Notes: generated from the letters alone by a model not told the origin. A stretch of DNA of 64,000 nt from Aeromonas rivipollensis (GCF_010974825.1 NZ_JAAILA010000015.1:1-64000); one strand, 5' to 3'; shown: positions 46,131-55,551, counted from the first letter of the stretch. Made by a program: numbers and translations.

Positions 46131-48497
46131 ATGAAAAAAACACAGTTAGCCAGCCTCATCATGGCCGCCCTGGCGAGCGGCCCTCTGTTGGCTGCCGTTC
46201 AGGCTCCCACCTCCTTGCCCTTCAATACCCAGCCACCGACCAACGATCTGCAAGGATCCTTGGCGGCGCAGGTTCAATTCGCCCAGAGCCAGATCCTGCC
46301 GGCCCATGCCGCAGAAGGGGACAGCCAGCCCAGGCTGACCGCCCTGCGCAAGAGCCTGCTGCTGGTCAGGCCCTTGCAAGCCGAGACCGGCGTGCCTATG
46401 ACGGTGACGGCGCGAGATGGCGCCGGACAGACCCTAGGGACGCTCAGCCTCAACCCGCCCGAGCAGTTGCCGAAGACGGCCTATTACCTCGATGGTTCGC
46501 CGGAAGAGGGGGTCGACTTCACCCCGGCGGCGGGGACCACCAATGTCATCAACAGCAGTGCCGAGTTGGCCCGGCTGGGTGATGCCACTGCGACCTTGCT
46601 GCAGGAGCGCCTGGGGCAGCATGCCCTGGTGGAGGTGAAGACCGCCGATGGCCGATGGGTCAGGGATATCTATCTGCCAGAGGGGGCCGCCCTGGAAGGC
46701 AAGATGGTGCGTGCAAGTTCCAATGCCGGTTACACCTCGACGGTGCGCTACAGCGGCCGCCAGGTGACCCTCTCCCGCGGTCAGACGCTGCAATTCAAGT
46801 TCGTGGGCGGCCAGTGGATCCGTGAAGGGGAGCTCGAGAACAACGGCATCCGCTATGCAGTCGATGCCTGGAGCGCCGTGCTGCCCGCCGACTGGATCCG
46901 GCCAGGCCTGAGCCTGCAGTTCAATCAGGGAAGCCTCGGCGGTGAGCTGACGGACTTGCAGGTCGGTGCCCCGAGCGAGCTGCTCATCCACACCATAGAC
47001 CTTGGCATGCTGACTACTCCCCGAGATCAGTTTGCCTTCGCCAGGGATCCCGAAGCCCATCGCGAGTATTTCCAGACGGTGCCGACCAGCCGGCTGATTG
47101 TCAGCCAGTATGCTCCCCTGTCGCTGCCGGAGGTGATGCTGCCAAACGGCACCCTGCTCACCGACTTCGATCCCGGCCAGGGCGGCTGGCACGAGGGCAC
47201 CATGCGCCAGCGCATCGGCAAGGAGTTGATCTCCCACGGGATAGACAATGCGAACTACGGTATCAACAGCACGGCCGGTGAGGGGGAGAGCAGCCATCCC
47301 TATGTGGTGGCCCAGCTGGCGGCCCATAACAGCCGCGGCAAGTACGCCAACGGCGTGCAGGTGCACGGTGGCTCGGGCGGAGGCGGCATAGTCACGCTCG
47401 ATGCCTCTCTGGGCAACGAATTCAGCCACGAGGTGGGCCACAACTATGGCCTGGGCCACTATGTCGGCGGCTTCCAGGGCTCGGTGCACCGCAGCGCCGA
47501 GGCGGTCAATTCGAGCTGGGGCTGGGATGGGGATCGCAATCGCTTCATTCCCAACTTCGGCGTCGCCCGCAGCGGCCAGAGCGCCTGCCTCGACGGCCAG
47601 TGCCAGCCGCCTTTCGAGGGGCACTCGTTCGGTTTTGATGCCATGGCGGGTGGATCGCCCTTCTCCGGCTTCAACCGCTTTACCCTCTACACCCCGAACT
47701 CGGCCGCCATCATCCAGCGTTTCCTCGAGAGCAAGGCGGTGTTCGATGCCGCTTCCCCGACCGGATTTCGCAAGTGGGATGCCGCCACCACCACCATGGT
47801 GCCCTACCAGCACAGGGTCGAGCGGCTGGAGCAGATCAGCGCGCCCATCAAGGATCTGAGCGAGGCGAAGCTGGCGGCCCTGCTGGCGGAGTATGATCTG
47901 GTCAAGGTAGCCATGTGGGACGGCAACTGGACGCGCAACATCCAGGTGCCCCCTGCTGCTGCCGGGAATGCGGGGCGTATCCTGACCCTGGAGCACGGTG
48001 CCGGCTACAACAGCACTCTCTTCATCAACGGTCAGCAGATCACCCTCTCCCGCGGTTTCAAGAAGAGCTACACCTCGGACGGCAGCCGCTGGAACGAAGG
48101 GCCGGTGGCGGATGCACGGGTATCGCGCAAGCCACAGGCATTCGGGGTGCCGGTGACGACCCTGGTGGGCTACTACGATCCTCGCGGGCTCTTGCCGAGC
48201 TACCTCTATCCGGCCCTGCACGGCGCTTACGGCTTCAGCTATGGGGATGACGGCGAGCGGATCGGGGTGGGAGATTGCCAGCTGCAGGTGGAGACTCGGG
48301 AGGGCTTGCTGCACTTCCGGCTGGCCAATCACCGGCTCAATGCCAACCTGATGAACAAGTTCCATGTCAATGTGCCCACGGCCAGCGAGCCACGGGGTGC
48401 TGCCGTGATCTGCGCCGCCGGGACCCTGGATCAGAGGTCCATCTCGGCGCCGGAAGTGGATCTCTCCTTCACCGTCAACGGGCGCCCGCTCGAGTAA
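46131..48497 (+). CDS. M66-family (StcE/TagA-like) secreted mucin-degrading metalloprotease
   Basis: A 788-residue exported protein from ATG 46131 (KKTQLASLIMAALASGPLLA signal; cleavage near AVQ). The M66 motif HEVGHNYGLGH lies at residues 433-443 and is followed by the StcE-like stretches SVHRSAEAVNSSWGWDGD and NRFIPNFGV. StcE cleaves mucin-type glycoproteins; V. cholerae TagA is the close relative. Two copies of one small beta domain flank the catalytic part (46623-46817 and 47895-48091). It is shorter than StcE and has no lipobox, unlike TagA lipoproteins. Alternative starts at 46116 or 46008 have no better site. Confidence 0.92.
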   Translation: MKKTQLASLIMAALASGPLLAAVQAPTSLPFNTQPPTNDLQGSLAAQVQFAQSQILPAHAAEGDSQPRLTALRKSLLLVRPLQAETGVPMTVTARDGAGQTLGTLSLNPPEQLPKTAYYLDGSPEEGVDFTPAAGTTNVINSSAELARLGDATATLLQERLGQHALVEVKTADGRWVRDIYLPEGAALEGKMVRASSNAGYTSTVRYSGRQVTLSRGQTLQFKFVGGQWIREGELENNGIRYAVDAWSAVLPADWIRPGLSLQFNQGSLGGELTDLQVGAPSELLIHTIDLGMLTTPRDQFAFARDPEAHREYFQTVPTSRLIVSQYAPLSLPEVMLPNGTLLTDFDPGQGGWHEGTMRQRIGKELISHGIDNANYGINSTAGEGESSHPYVVAQLAAHNSRGKYANGVQVHGGSGGGGIVTLDASLGNEFSHEVGHNYGLGHYVGGFQGSVHRSAEAVNSSWGWDGDRNRFIPNFGVARSGQSACLDGQCQPPFEGHSFGFDAMAGGSPFSGFNRFTLYTPNSAAIIQRFLESKAVFDAASPTGFRKWDAATTTMVPYQHRVERLEQISAPIKDLSEAKLAALLAEYDLVKVAMWDGNWTRNIQVPPAAAGNAGRILTLEHGAGYNSTLFINGQQITLSRGFKKSYTSDGSRWNEGPVADARVSRKPQAFGVPVTTLVGYYDPRGLLPSYLYPALHGAYGFSYGDDGERIGVGDCQLQVETREGLLHFRLANHRLNANLMNKFHVNVPTASEPRGAAVICAAGTLDQRSISAPEVDLSFTVNGRPLE

Positions 48498-48555
48498 GGG
48501 GGTCGCTCCTTCATTGCCGTGAGAGAACGTATTGCCATTGGCGGAGACGCCAAAT

Positions 48556-48583
48556 AAAAAAAAGGCCCGTACGGGCCTTTTTT
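48556..48583. terminator. bidirectional rho-independent terminator
   Basis: AAAAAAGGCCCGTACGGGCCTTTTTT, between the convergent protease and rlmA genes. A TTGGCG-GAGA-CGCCAA hairpin lies just before it. Confidence 0.92.
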
Positions 48584-48591
48584 CATGGGAT

Positions 48592-49392
48592 TCAGAGCGG
48601 TTTTTGCCACAGGCTCAGCAGCAGATCCTGTTCAAGCTCGTCCGGCCCCTGCTGGGTGAAGGCGTGACGCTGTTCACCGCCAGCACGCCAGCCGAGACGG
48701 CTGGTTTCCAGCACATGGGCGCGCAGACTCTGATCCATGGTCATGGAGAACTGGCAGCGTTGCCGCTCAACGGGGACTAGCCCGGCCAGGGCTGGCCAGC
48801 TGAGGGGGTGCTCCATGCTCACCGGGTTGAGGCTGACCCTCAGCTGCCACTGGTGGCGCGGGCCGGGTTGCAGGTGAAGCAGGTAGCCGCCCGGGGTCAG
48901 CAGGCTGACCAGCAGCTCTGTCTTGATCTTGAGGTCGTTGACCAGCAGCACCTGGGCTGAGCCGGCCAGCAGCGGCGCCTTGGCCGGATCGGCGATGACG
49001 AAATGGCCGTCGGGTTGCGCCTTGTTGGCGGCGAAGATGGCGTTCTTGGCCAGATCGAGGCCGCCAAATTGCCAGCCCGGCAGGCGCTCTGCCAGGGCGC
49101 GGCAGTAGTACCCCTCACCACAGCCGAGATGGATCAGCTCGCGCTCGCCGAGCGGAGCCAGCAGGGTCGCCATGGCCTCTACCAGGGGCAGCTGGTGTCC
49201 CTGCTCCAGGAAGCGGCGCTTGGCGCGCAGCAGGGCACGGCTGTCGCTGTCCTTGGGATCCTTCTTGCCCGGGATGAGATCCAGATAACCTTCCGGGGCC
49301 GGATCGAAATGGTGCTTGTTGTCGCAATAGACCCCGCGGGAGGCTTCATGAAGATGCAGGGGGCTGCGGCACAGGGGACATTGAAGTTGCAT
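48592..49392 (-). CDS. rlmA: 23S rRNA (guanine745-N1)-methyltransferase RlmA
   Basis: A 266-residue SAM-dependent methyltransferase. It has an N-terminal zinc finger (CPLCRSPL with downstream GVYCDNKHHFD), the family motif EGYLDLIP with following GKKDPKDS, and a Rossmann SAM site around LIHLGCGEGYYC. It methylates G745 in helix 35 of 23S rRNA. ATG 49392 is chosen; a GTG at 49398 is 6 nt upstream. The promoter lies in the short spacer to crp. Confidence 0.95.
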   Translation of the reverse strand: MQLQCPLCRSPLHLHEASRGVYCDNKHHFDPAPEGYLDLIPGKKDPKDSDSRALLRAKRRFLEQGHQLPLVEAMATLLAPLGERELIHLGCGEGYYCRALAERLPGWQFGGLDLAKNAIFAANKAQPDGHFVIADPAKAPLLAGSAQVLLVNDLKIKTELLVSLLTPGGYLLHLQPGPRHQWQLRVSLNPVSMEHPLSWPALAGLVPVERQRCQFSMTMDQSLRAHVLETSRLGWRAGGEQRHAFTQQGPDELEQDLLLSLWQKPL

Positions 49393-49451
49393 ACACACTC
49401 GCTTGGTTGAAGCCGGGGAAGGGCGTGCGGGATTATAGGGGAGGAGATCAG

Positions 49452-49477
49452 AAAAGGCTGCCGTGGCAGCCTTTTTT
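49452..49477. terminator. terminator after crp
   Basis: AAAAGGCTGCC, GT, GGCAGCCTTTTTT. On the minus strand it ends crp. Confidence 0.85.
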
Positions 49478-49514
49478 ATCCAACGGCCCTGTGCTGAGCC
49501 GTCGGGGAACCCGG

Positions 49515-50153
49515 TCAGCGGGTGCCAAACACCACTATGGTCTTGCCGTGGGCCGAGATGAGCTCCTGCTCTTCCAGCATCTTGAGGATGCGGCCGACGG
49601 TTTCGCGAGAGCAGCCGACGATCTGGCCTATCTCCTGGCGGGTGATCTTGATCTGCATGCCATCCGGGTGGGTCATGGCGTCCGGCTGCTTGGCCAGGTT
49701 CAGCAGGGTCTGGGCAATCCGGCCGGTCACGTCCAGGAAGGCGAGGTTGCCGACCTTCTGGCTGGTGTGCTGCAGGCGCTTGGCCATCTGGCCGGAGAGG
49801 CGCAACAGGATGTCCGGGTTGACCTGGATCAGCTGGCGGAACTTCTTGTAGGAGATCTCGGCGACTTCACAGGCGCCTTTGGCACGTACCCAGGCGGAAC
49901 GCTCCGGATTCTCGTTCTCTTCGAACATCCCCATCTCGCCCAGGAAATCCCCCTGATTCAGGTAGGAGAGGATCATCTCCTTGCCCTCGTCATCCTTGAT
50001 CAGGACGGCGACTGTACCCTTGACGATGTAGTAGAGGGTTTCCGCTTTTTCACCGGCGTGAATAAGGGTGCTCTTGGCGGGATACTTATGAATGTGGCAA
50101 TGCGACAAGAACCACTCGAGGGTGGGATCGCTTTGCGGTTTGCCAATGATCAT
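49515..50153 (-). CDS. crp: cAMP receptor protein (CRP)
   Basis: A 212-residue global regulator. It has the cyclic-nucleotide domain with the [20 protein letters not shown] phosphate-binding cassette (Glu, Arg and Ser ligands), the dimer C-helix ([20 protein letters not shown]) and the DNA-binding HTH with recognition helix [17 protein letters not shown]. Length and sequence are close to E. coli CRP (210). It is divergent from yhfA, as in enterobacteria. It likely helps control the chitinase, quorum and acetate systems in the window; that is known biology of relatives and not shown here. Confidence 0.98.
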   Translation of the reverse strand: MIIGKPQSDPTLEWFLSHCHIHKYPAKSTLIHAGEKAETLYYIVKGTVAVLIKDDEGKEMILSYLNQGDFLGEMGMFEENENPERSAWVRAKGACEVAEISYKKFRQLIQVNPDILLRLSGQMAKRLQHTSQKVGNLAFLDVTGRIAQTLLNLAKQPDAMTHPDGMQIKITRQEIGQIVGCSRETVGRILKMLEEQELISAHGKTIVVFGTR

Positions 50154-50526
50154 GAGACTTCCTCTGTAGTGTCATTTTTATGGACTGTGCGTCCAGGCAA
50201 GTTGCCAAGCTTGCCATTCCTTAGTCTTTGGTCGCAGTAGAATAAGAGCCTTTGTCTGTGCTGACAAGGCTTTGGGACTTTGGTGTCCATCTGTGTGCAT
50301 CGATCTGCTGCGCCGTCCGGGCCATTCTAGGCAAGAAGGGGGGGAGATATGTTGATTTCGATCTATTTCCTTCAGGGTCTGCCGCGGTTTCGGAACAAGT
50401 CGCGGCGCCGGGACTCGGCGGTCATGAAACCGGGAGTGGCGCAACGTGACGGGGCATGTGCCACTCGACCCCTGCTTGAGGTATGCTATGGGCGTCAGAA
50501 CCGTCGTCATTGAGAGGAAATGTGAG
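50154..50526. other. divergent crp/yhfA regulatory spacer
   Basis: A 373-nt non-coding region holding the crp and yhfA promoters. E. coli crp autoregulates here; I could not place a convincing TGTGA-N6-TCACA site. No RNA gene seen. Confidence 0.45.
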
Positions 50527-50931
50527 ATGAAAGCCAAGGTCAGCTGGGTGGAAGGCATGAAGTTTGTGGGCGAGAGCGAGTCCGGTCATCAGGTGACGCT
50601 GGACGGCGCCAACCCGGGCGAAGGTGCCAGCCCGATGGAGATGATCCTGCTGGCTGTCGGTGGCTGCAGCTCCATCGATGTGGTCTCCATTCTGGAGAAG
50701 GCGCGCCAGAGCGTGACCGCCTGTCATGTGGAGCTGGAAGGGGCCCGTGCTGACTCAGTGCCCCGGGTGTTCGAGAAGATCCACCTCAAGTTCGTCGTGA
50801 CCGGCAAGGGGCTGGCCGAGAAACAGGTTGCCCGCGCGGTCGACTTGTCGATGGAGAAGTATTGTTCCGTTTCCCTGATGTTGGAAAAAGCGGTAGAAAT
50901 TACCCATAGTTATCAAATCGTTGAAGCTTGA
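50527..50931 (+). CDS. yhfA: OsmC family protein YhfA
   Basis: A 134-residue OsmC-fold protein, the type found next to crp in E. coli. The motif SPMEMILLAVGGCSSIDVV carries the conserved cysteine; the second cysteine is in KYCSVSLML. Members reduce organic hydroperoxides or have unknown thiol roles. I start at ATG 50527 (AGAGGAAA upstream), giving the usual length; the open frame extends to 50446 without a site. Confidence 0.93.
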   Translation: MKAKVSWVEGMKFVGESESGHQVTLDGANPGEGASPMEMILLAVGGCSSIDVVSILEKARQSVTACHVELEGARADSVPRVFEKIHLKFVVTGKGLAEKQVARAVDLSMEKYCSVSLMLEKAVEITHSYQIVEA

Positions 50932-50979
50932 TAGTTGTAGTTTGTCCCGTCGATAACGCCATGACATAAGGAAAGTGCG

Positions 50980-51279
50980 ATGAAAAAGATAATGATGTTG
51001 CTTCCCCTGTTCGGGCTGGCTGCCTGCAGCATGCCGCAGCCCACCCAGTATCAATACAGCCAGTATCAGTGCGGGGAAGAGTTGTTGGCCATCACCTATG
51101 ATGCCCAGGCCGACATGGTGCAGTTCCCTTATGCCGGGGTCTATCACAAGCTGGGTCGCATCGAGTCACCCAAAGAGACCGCCAGCTATTCCGATGGGGT
51201 GACCACCTTCTCCCACCAGGAAAAACAGGCCACTCTGGTCAAGAACGGCGTGACTCTGCTGACCTGCGAACTGAAGTAA
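50980..51279 (+). CDS. MliC-like (lysozyme inhibitor family) lipoprotein
   Basis: A 99-residue lipoprotein. The signal KKIMMLLPLFGLAAC ends in lipobox LAAC. The mature part has the MliC/PliC pattern: YQCGEELLAITYD, the conserved ASYSDGVTTFSHQEKQATL segment and a C-terminal LLTCEL, the two cysteines probably bridging. Such proteins block C-type lysozyme at the outer membrane. The AAGGAAA ribosome-binding site is good. The family call is moderately sure. Confidence 0.8.
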   Translation: MKKIMMLLPLFGLAACSMPQPTQYQYSQYQCGEELLAITYDAQADMVQFPYAGVYHKLGRIESPKETASYSDGVTTFSHQEKQATLVKNGVTLLTCELK

Positions 51280-51306
51280 TCGTCATGCCGTGCAACGGCG
51301 TGTATC

Positions 51307-51337
51307 CACAACGGCCTGCTTGAAGCAGGCCGTTGTG
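51307..51337. terminator. bidirectional hairpin terminator
   Basis: CACAACGGCCTGCTTGAAGCAGGCCGTTGTG, a long stem between the convergent lipoprotein genes. Confidence 0.8.
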
Positions 51338-51348
51338 TTATGGGGCGC

Positions 51349-51882
51349 TCATTGAGCGGGCAGGGAGTCCAGGAGTTGAGCGGCGAGCTGCTGGCTCAGC
51401 TGGCTGCGCTCGTCCTCGGCGACGGGCACGTCGCTGGCGAGCTGGATGGCGCTGCTCCAGACGCTTTGCTGGGTGCGCCTGTCGATCAGCAGTATGGCCA
51501 GGGTGCCCTTGCGGGCATCGGCGGCGGCATTGAGGCCAGGGGTCATGCCGATGCGGGAGAATATCTCCCCATCGCTCATGTCCTGGCTGCCCGCTACCCC
51601 GATGGCGACCCAGACGTCGGCCTCATCGAGGGGCACGCTGCGCCAGCCCTTGCCATCGAGCGCCTGGGTGACGGCCTGCTGCACCGGCTCCAGCCAGGGC
51701 GCGGCGCTGTTGCCTGCGTACTGGAACTGCTCCGCCAGCGCATAGCGTGGCGTCGCCCCGTAGGCCCAGTTTTCTGCCGGACGGACCACCATGGTGCCCG
51801 TCTCGACCGTGGGGGCGGCGGGGCCTGTGCTGCAACCGCCCAGCAGAGCTGCCAGTGTGAATGAGAGAAGTGCACCGCGCAT
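51349..51882 (-). CDS. DUF4136-like lipoprotein
   Basis: A 177-residue lipoprotein with lipobox LGGC in ALLSFTLAALLGGCSTGP. The mature domain has the DUF4136-type pattern WAYGATPRYALAEQF near its start, ADVWVAIGVAGSQDM in the middle and KGTLAILLIDRRTQQSVW toward the end. Function unknown. AAGGAG is 6 nt before ATG 51882 and 3 nt before ATG 51885. It lies 15 nt downstream of prkB on the same strand, so cotranscription is likely. Confidence 0.8.
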   Translation of the reverse strand: MRGALLSFTLAALLGGCSTGPAAPTVETGTMVVRPAENWAYGATPRYALAEQFQYAGNSAAPWLEPVQQAVTQALDGKGWRSVPLDEADVWVAIGVAGSQDMSDGEIFSRIGMTPGLNAAADARKGTLAILLIDRRTQQSVWSSAIQLASDVPVAEDERSQLSQQLAAQLLDSLPAQ

Positions 51883-51897
51883 CATAAGCTCCTTGGC

Positions 51898-52767
51898 TCA
51901 GGTGATCTTGCCGGTTTCTAACAGTTGCTGGATCAGGGGGCGCAGGATCAGCTCCATCGCGAAACCCATCTTGCCCCCCGGCACCACTATGGTATTCATC
52001 CTGGACATGAAGGCCCCGTCTATCATCGACAGCAGGTAGGGGAAGTCCACCTGCTTGATGCCCCGAAACCGGATCACCAGCATACTCTCGTCCAGGCTGG
52101 GTATCACCTTGGCACTGAAGGGGTTGGAGGTGTCCACCGTCGGCACCCGCTGAAAGTTGATGTGGGTGCGGGAGAACTGAGGGGTGATGAAGTTGATGTA
52201 GTCATCCATGGAGCGGACTATGGAGTCGGTCACCGCCTCGCGCGAATGCCCGCGCTCCGAGGTGTCGCGAATGAGCTTCTGGATCCACTCCAGGTTGACG
52301 ATGGGCACCACGCCGATGAGAAAGTCCACGTGACGGGCCACATTGTGTTCGCCGGTCACCACGCCGCCATGCAGACCTTCGTAGAACAGCAGGTCCGTCT
52401 CCCCCGGCAACCCCTGCCAGGGGGTGAAGGTGCCCGGCATCTGGTTGAAGGGGACTGCCTCGTCGAAGCTGTGCAGGTAGCGTCTGTACTGGCCGCTGCC
52501 GCTCTGACCGTACTCCTGGAAAAAGGATTCCAGCAGGCCGAAGTCGTTGGCCTCGGGGCCGAAGTAGCTGATATGGCGCCCTTGCTCGCGCGCCTTGCGG
52601 ATCGCCACGTCCATCTCGGGCCGGGTATAGCGGTGAAAACTGTCCCCCTCGACCACGGCCGCCTTGTATCCGAGCTGATGGAACATGGAGCGGAAGGCGT
52701 TGGTGGAGGTGGAGGTGCCGGCACCGGACGAACCGGTAACCGCAATGATGGGATGCTTGGCCGACAT
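51898..52767 (-). CDS. prkB: phosphoribulokinase-like kinase PrkB
   Basis: A 289-residue P-loop kinase of the phosphoribulokinase/uridine kinase fold (GSSGAGTSTSTNAFRSMF; then VVEGDSFHRYTRPEMD and LLFYEGLHGG). E. coli has the same gene between yhfA and yheU although it lacks RuBisCO, so the true substrate is not settled. AAGGAAGAG precedes the ATG. Confidence 0.94.
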   Translation of the reverse strand: MSAKHPIIAVTGSSGAGTSTSTNAFRSMFHQLGYKAAVVEGDSFHRYTRPEMDVAIRKAREQGRHISYFGPEANDFGLLESFFQEYGQSGSGQYRRYLHSFDEAVPFNQMPGTFTPWQGLPGETDLLFYEGLHGGVVTGEHNVARHVDFLIGVVPIVNLEWIQKLIRDTSERGHSREAVTDSIVRSMDDYINFITPQFSRTHINFQRVPTVDTSNPFSAKVIPSLDESMLVIRFRGIKQVDFPYLLSMIDGAFMSRMNTIVVPGGKMGFAMELILRPLIQQLLETGKIT

Positions 52768-53046
52768 AGAATTCTCTCTTCCTTGGGAGTTCCGTTATAA
52801 AGGCAGGTTCAAAGTGCGGTCAAGTGCAGCCTTGCTGCGTGGGCGCCATCATGAGCCCCCATGCCCCTCGGCGGCTGGTCTCCATCGGCGCCGCGAAAGT
52901 CGGCGACAGAGGCAAAAAATAAGCCGATTTGAAACGCCAGCCTCATCGGGCGAGCCGCCCCTCTTCCCCCCTGAACTGAGCGCCGCACCGCCGTGCTTGG
53001 CGGGGCCCGTGCCGGACGTTGTTCAGCCTGCGTTCCTTCTCTTGTG

Positions 53047-53292
53047 TCATTCTGCCGGAAAGTCGTCGCCCGGCGCATTGCTCAAATGCGTCTTGGGCAC
53101 GACGTTGACACTCTCGTGCAACTCGCTGTAGACGAGCACGGCACTACCTTGTAGTAATTGTTGTCTGACCTCTTCAACCTTGTAGGCCAGGCTGACATCC
53201 TGTTCGCCGTATTCGGTGCCTTCTTGCAGGACGAAATGCTCGAGCAGGTTGTTGAGGGTATCTGGATCCAGTTCTTGCCAAGGGATAATCAT
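53047..53292 (-). CDS. yheU: YheU family protein (UPF0270)
   Basis: An 81-residue protein matching E. coli YheU ([20 protein letters not shown], then REGT-like [10 protein letters not shown] and [18 protein letters not shown]). Function unknown. ATG 53292 corresponds to the E. coli start; ATG 53310 adds six residues. A 279-nt spacer with no supported gene separates it from prkB, so it may have its own message. Confidence 0.9.
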   Translation of the reverse strand: MIIPWQELDPDTLNNLLEHFVLQEGTEYGEQDVSLAYKVEEVRQQLLQGSAVLVYSELHESVNVVPKTHLSNAPGDDFPAE

Positions 53293-53381
53293 GATTTCAT
53301 CTTCAGTCATAGCGATACGGATATTGTCGGTGTCTGACCGGCAAGCGCAAGGAGTTTATCTGGACCTGAGCGAGGGTTCCC

Positions 53382-54533
53382 ATGGCATCAGCTGAACAGC
53401 GCCGCCCCACCAGTCAGTTCGACCAGCACCTTAATGATACGCGTCGGCGTGCCCTGAGCGCAGGGCTGCGCTGGTTCTGGGTCATCAACCAGCTGGCGAT
53501 CCTCTATCTGCTGGCGCGCTTCTATCTCTATCAGGATGCCCGGCTGGTGGCGATCGATGGGCTGCCCTGGCGCTATGAGTATCAGATTGCCCTGGTGCTG
53601 CTGGCGAGCGTGCTGCCGCCCCTGGGCTGGCGCTGGTTCTCTCGCCAGGGAACACAGAGATGGCAGCCCTGGCTCTGGGGCTGCGCCATGTTATGGGGAC
53701 TGGCCTGGGCGATGACGGCCTATGCCATTGCCACCATAGAGCTCAGAGGGGGGTTCAGCCTGGCATTCAACATGGTCAGCCTGTTGCTGCTGACGGCCCT
53801 GATCGCCTTCTATTACGAGTGGCGCGTCTTCTACAGCCTGAGTGCTCCGCCCCTGATCTTCCTGCTGTTTGAGGAGCACTGGGTGATGGTGCCGTCCGTC
53901 ACTGTGCACTGGCTGGCGGCCGGTGGCTTGTTGATCATCCTGGAGACGGGGCGGCGGATGCTCAACGGCTGGTTCGAGCTGGCGGTGTCGCGCGAATATG
54001 ACAACCTGATGCTGGCGCGCAAGATGAATGCCATGGCCCACAGGGATCCTTTGACCGGGCTCGCCAACCGCCGACACTTCGATCAGGTCTGCAAAAACGC
54101 CATCGCACAGGGCACGACGCTGGAGACCCCCTTCACTGTGATCCTGCTGGATGTGGATTTCTTCAAGCGATACAACGACCACTACGGCCATCAGGCGGGG
54201 GATGAGTGCCTGATCCTGGTGGCAGAGTGCCTGGAGGAGAGCGTGCGGGAACCCGGCGATCTGGTGGCCCGTTACGGCGGGGAGGAGTTCGTGGTGTTGC
54301 TGCAGGAGACGGACCTGGCCGCCGGCGAGCGGGTCGCACAGCGGATCCGCACTACCCTGGCCGCCCGGGCGCTGCCTCACGCAGCCTCAGAGGTGGATCC
54401 CCATCTCACCCTGAGCCAGGGGATCGCCCAGTGGCGTCAGGGGGAGAGCCTGGTCATGCTGCTCGAGCGGGTGGATGGCGCCCTCTATGAAGCCAAGGGG
54501 GCAGGGCGCAACTGCTACCGCCGGGCATCCTGA
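53382..54533 (+). CDS. membrane GGDEF diguanylate cyclase
   Basis: A 383-residue inner-membrane enzyme making c-di-GMP. Residues about 28-195 contain six hydrophobic helices (MASE2-like). The C-terminal GGDEF domain (about 215-380) has DPLTGLANRRHFD, DVDFFKRYNDHYGHQAGD and active site RYGGEEF. The residue three before the Asp of GDLVARYGG is Glu, so the canonical RxxD inhibitory site is absent. The start has GAGGG upstream. Its 3' end overlaps the convergent yheT by 19 nt. Confidence 0.93.
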   Translation: MASAEQRRPTSQFDQHLNDTRRRALSAGLRWFWVINQLAILYLLARFYLYQDARLVAIDGLPWRYEYQIALVLLASVLPPLGWRWFSRQGTQRWQPWLWGCAMLWGLAWAMTAYAIATIELRGGFSLAFNMVSLLLLTALIAFYYEWRVFYSLSAPPLIFLLFEEHWVMVPSVTVHWLAAGGLLIILETGRRMLNGWFELAVSREYDNLMLARKMNAMAHRDPLTGLANRRHFDQVCKNAIAQGTTLETPFTVILLDVDFFKRYNDHYGHQAGDECLILVAECLEESVREPGDLVARYGGEEFVVLLQETDLAAGERVAQRIRTTLAARALPHAASEVDPHLTLSQGIAQWRQGESLVMLLERVDGALYEAKGAGRNCYRRAS

Positions 54534-55492
54534 GTCTGTTCCCGCAGCCACTGGCTGATGCGCTCCTCCAGCCAGAAGCGGGGTCGCCAGGGGGTACCGT
54601 GCAGGAAGCCCACGTGGCCACCACGGCGGCTCAGCTCGTAGCGCACCATGGGTGAGAGTTGTTCCGGTCTGGGGATCACGGCCCCTGTCATGAAGGGATC
54701 GTCGGCGGCGTGGATGATCAGGGTCGGGATGGTGATGCGGGCCAGGAGATCAAGGCCGGAGCAGGTCTGATAGTAGTGATCGGCGCTGTCGAAGCCATGG
54801 AGCGGGGCCGTGACCTGTTCGTCGAAGTCGCGCAGGGTAGCGATGCGGCTCACCTGCTCCGGTTGCCAGCGAGCTGCGGCTTGTTGGCGGATCTTGCGCA
54901 GCAGATTGGCCCTCATGGTGCGCAGCAAGTAACTCTGATACACCCGTGAGAACCCCTGATTGACCCTGTCGGCGCAGCTTGCCAGTTGCAGCGGCGCCGA
55001 GATCACCACGGCGGCAGTCAGTTCATCCGGACAGCCCCGCGCCAGCAGATTGACCAGCATGTTGCCCCCCAGGGAGTAGCCGATGGCGACCAGCGGCTTG
55101 CCGGGAAAACGGCGACCCAGCTCGGCGATCAGCGCCTCTGCATCCTCGATGGCACCGGAGTGATAGGCCCGCAGCAGCCGGTTCGGCTCGCCGCTGCATC
55201 CCCGAAAATGCATCAGCACGGCGTCGTTCCCCTGCCGCTGCAGATGGGCAAACAGTCCCTTGGCATAGTGGGAGTGAATGCTGCCCTCCAGACCGTGAAA
55301 CAGCACCAGCAGCGGCCGCTCATCCTGGCTGATGGCCCCGCTCCAGGCGAGGTCGACGAAGTCCCCATCCGCGAGTTCGAACCGTTCCGGGATGAAGCGG
55401 GCCGGCGAGCGGCGCAGCCACTTCGGCAATATGGTCTGCAGGTGGGCATTGCGGGCCCACCAGGGGGCGTGGAAGTGGCTTTCTGTCAGCAT
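54515..55492 (-). CDS. yheT: YheT family alpha/beta hydrolase
   Basis: A 325-residue hydrolase of the YheT/EMB8 group. The NAHLQTILPKW start, VLFHGLEGSIHSHYA, HFRGCSGEPNRLLRAYHSG, the nucleophile elbow GYSLGGNML and the late IIHAADDPFM (Asp) and GGHVGF (His) triad motifs are all present. Natural substrate unknown. I start at ATG 55492; an ATG at 55537 adds 15 residues. It lies before cheV on the same strand. Confidence 0.92.
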   Translation of the reverse strand: MLTESHFHAPWWARNAHLQTILPKWLRRSPARFIPERFELADGDFVDLAWSGAISQDERPLLVLFHGLEGSIHSHYAKGLFAHLQRQGNDAVLMHFRGCSGEPNRLLRAYHSGAIEDAEALIAELGRRFPGKPLVAIGYSLGGNMLVNLLARGCPDELTAAVVISAPLQLASCADRVNQGFSRVYQSYLLRTMRANLLRKIRQQAAARWQPEQVSRIATLRDFDEQVTAPLHGFDSADHYYQTCSGLDLLARITIPTLIIHAADDPFMTGAVIPRPEQLSPMVRYELSRRGGHVGFLHGTPWRPRFWLEERISQWLREQTQDARR

Positions 55493-55551
55493 GCAACGAC
55501 TCGGGGCAGCAGAAGAGGAAAGGGGCGGCGAGCCCATGGCCCGCCGCGGTA

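Noticed and set aside
50154..50526. CRP-binding site in the crp/yhfA spacer
   Set aside because: Expected from E. coli autoregulation, but I could not find a convincing TGTGA-N6-TCACA match by eye.
52809..53078. 89-codon open frame between prkB and yheU
   Set aside because: Arg-rich, no domain, overlaps the yheU 3' end; typical non-coding GC-rich frame.
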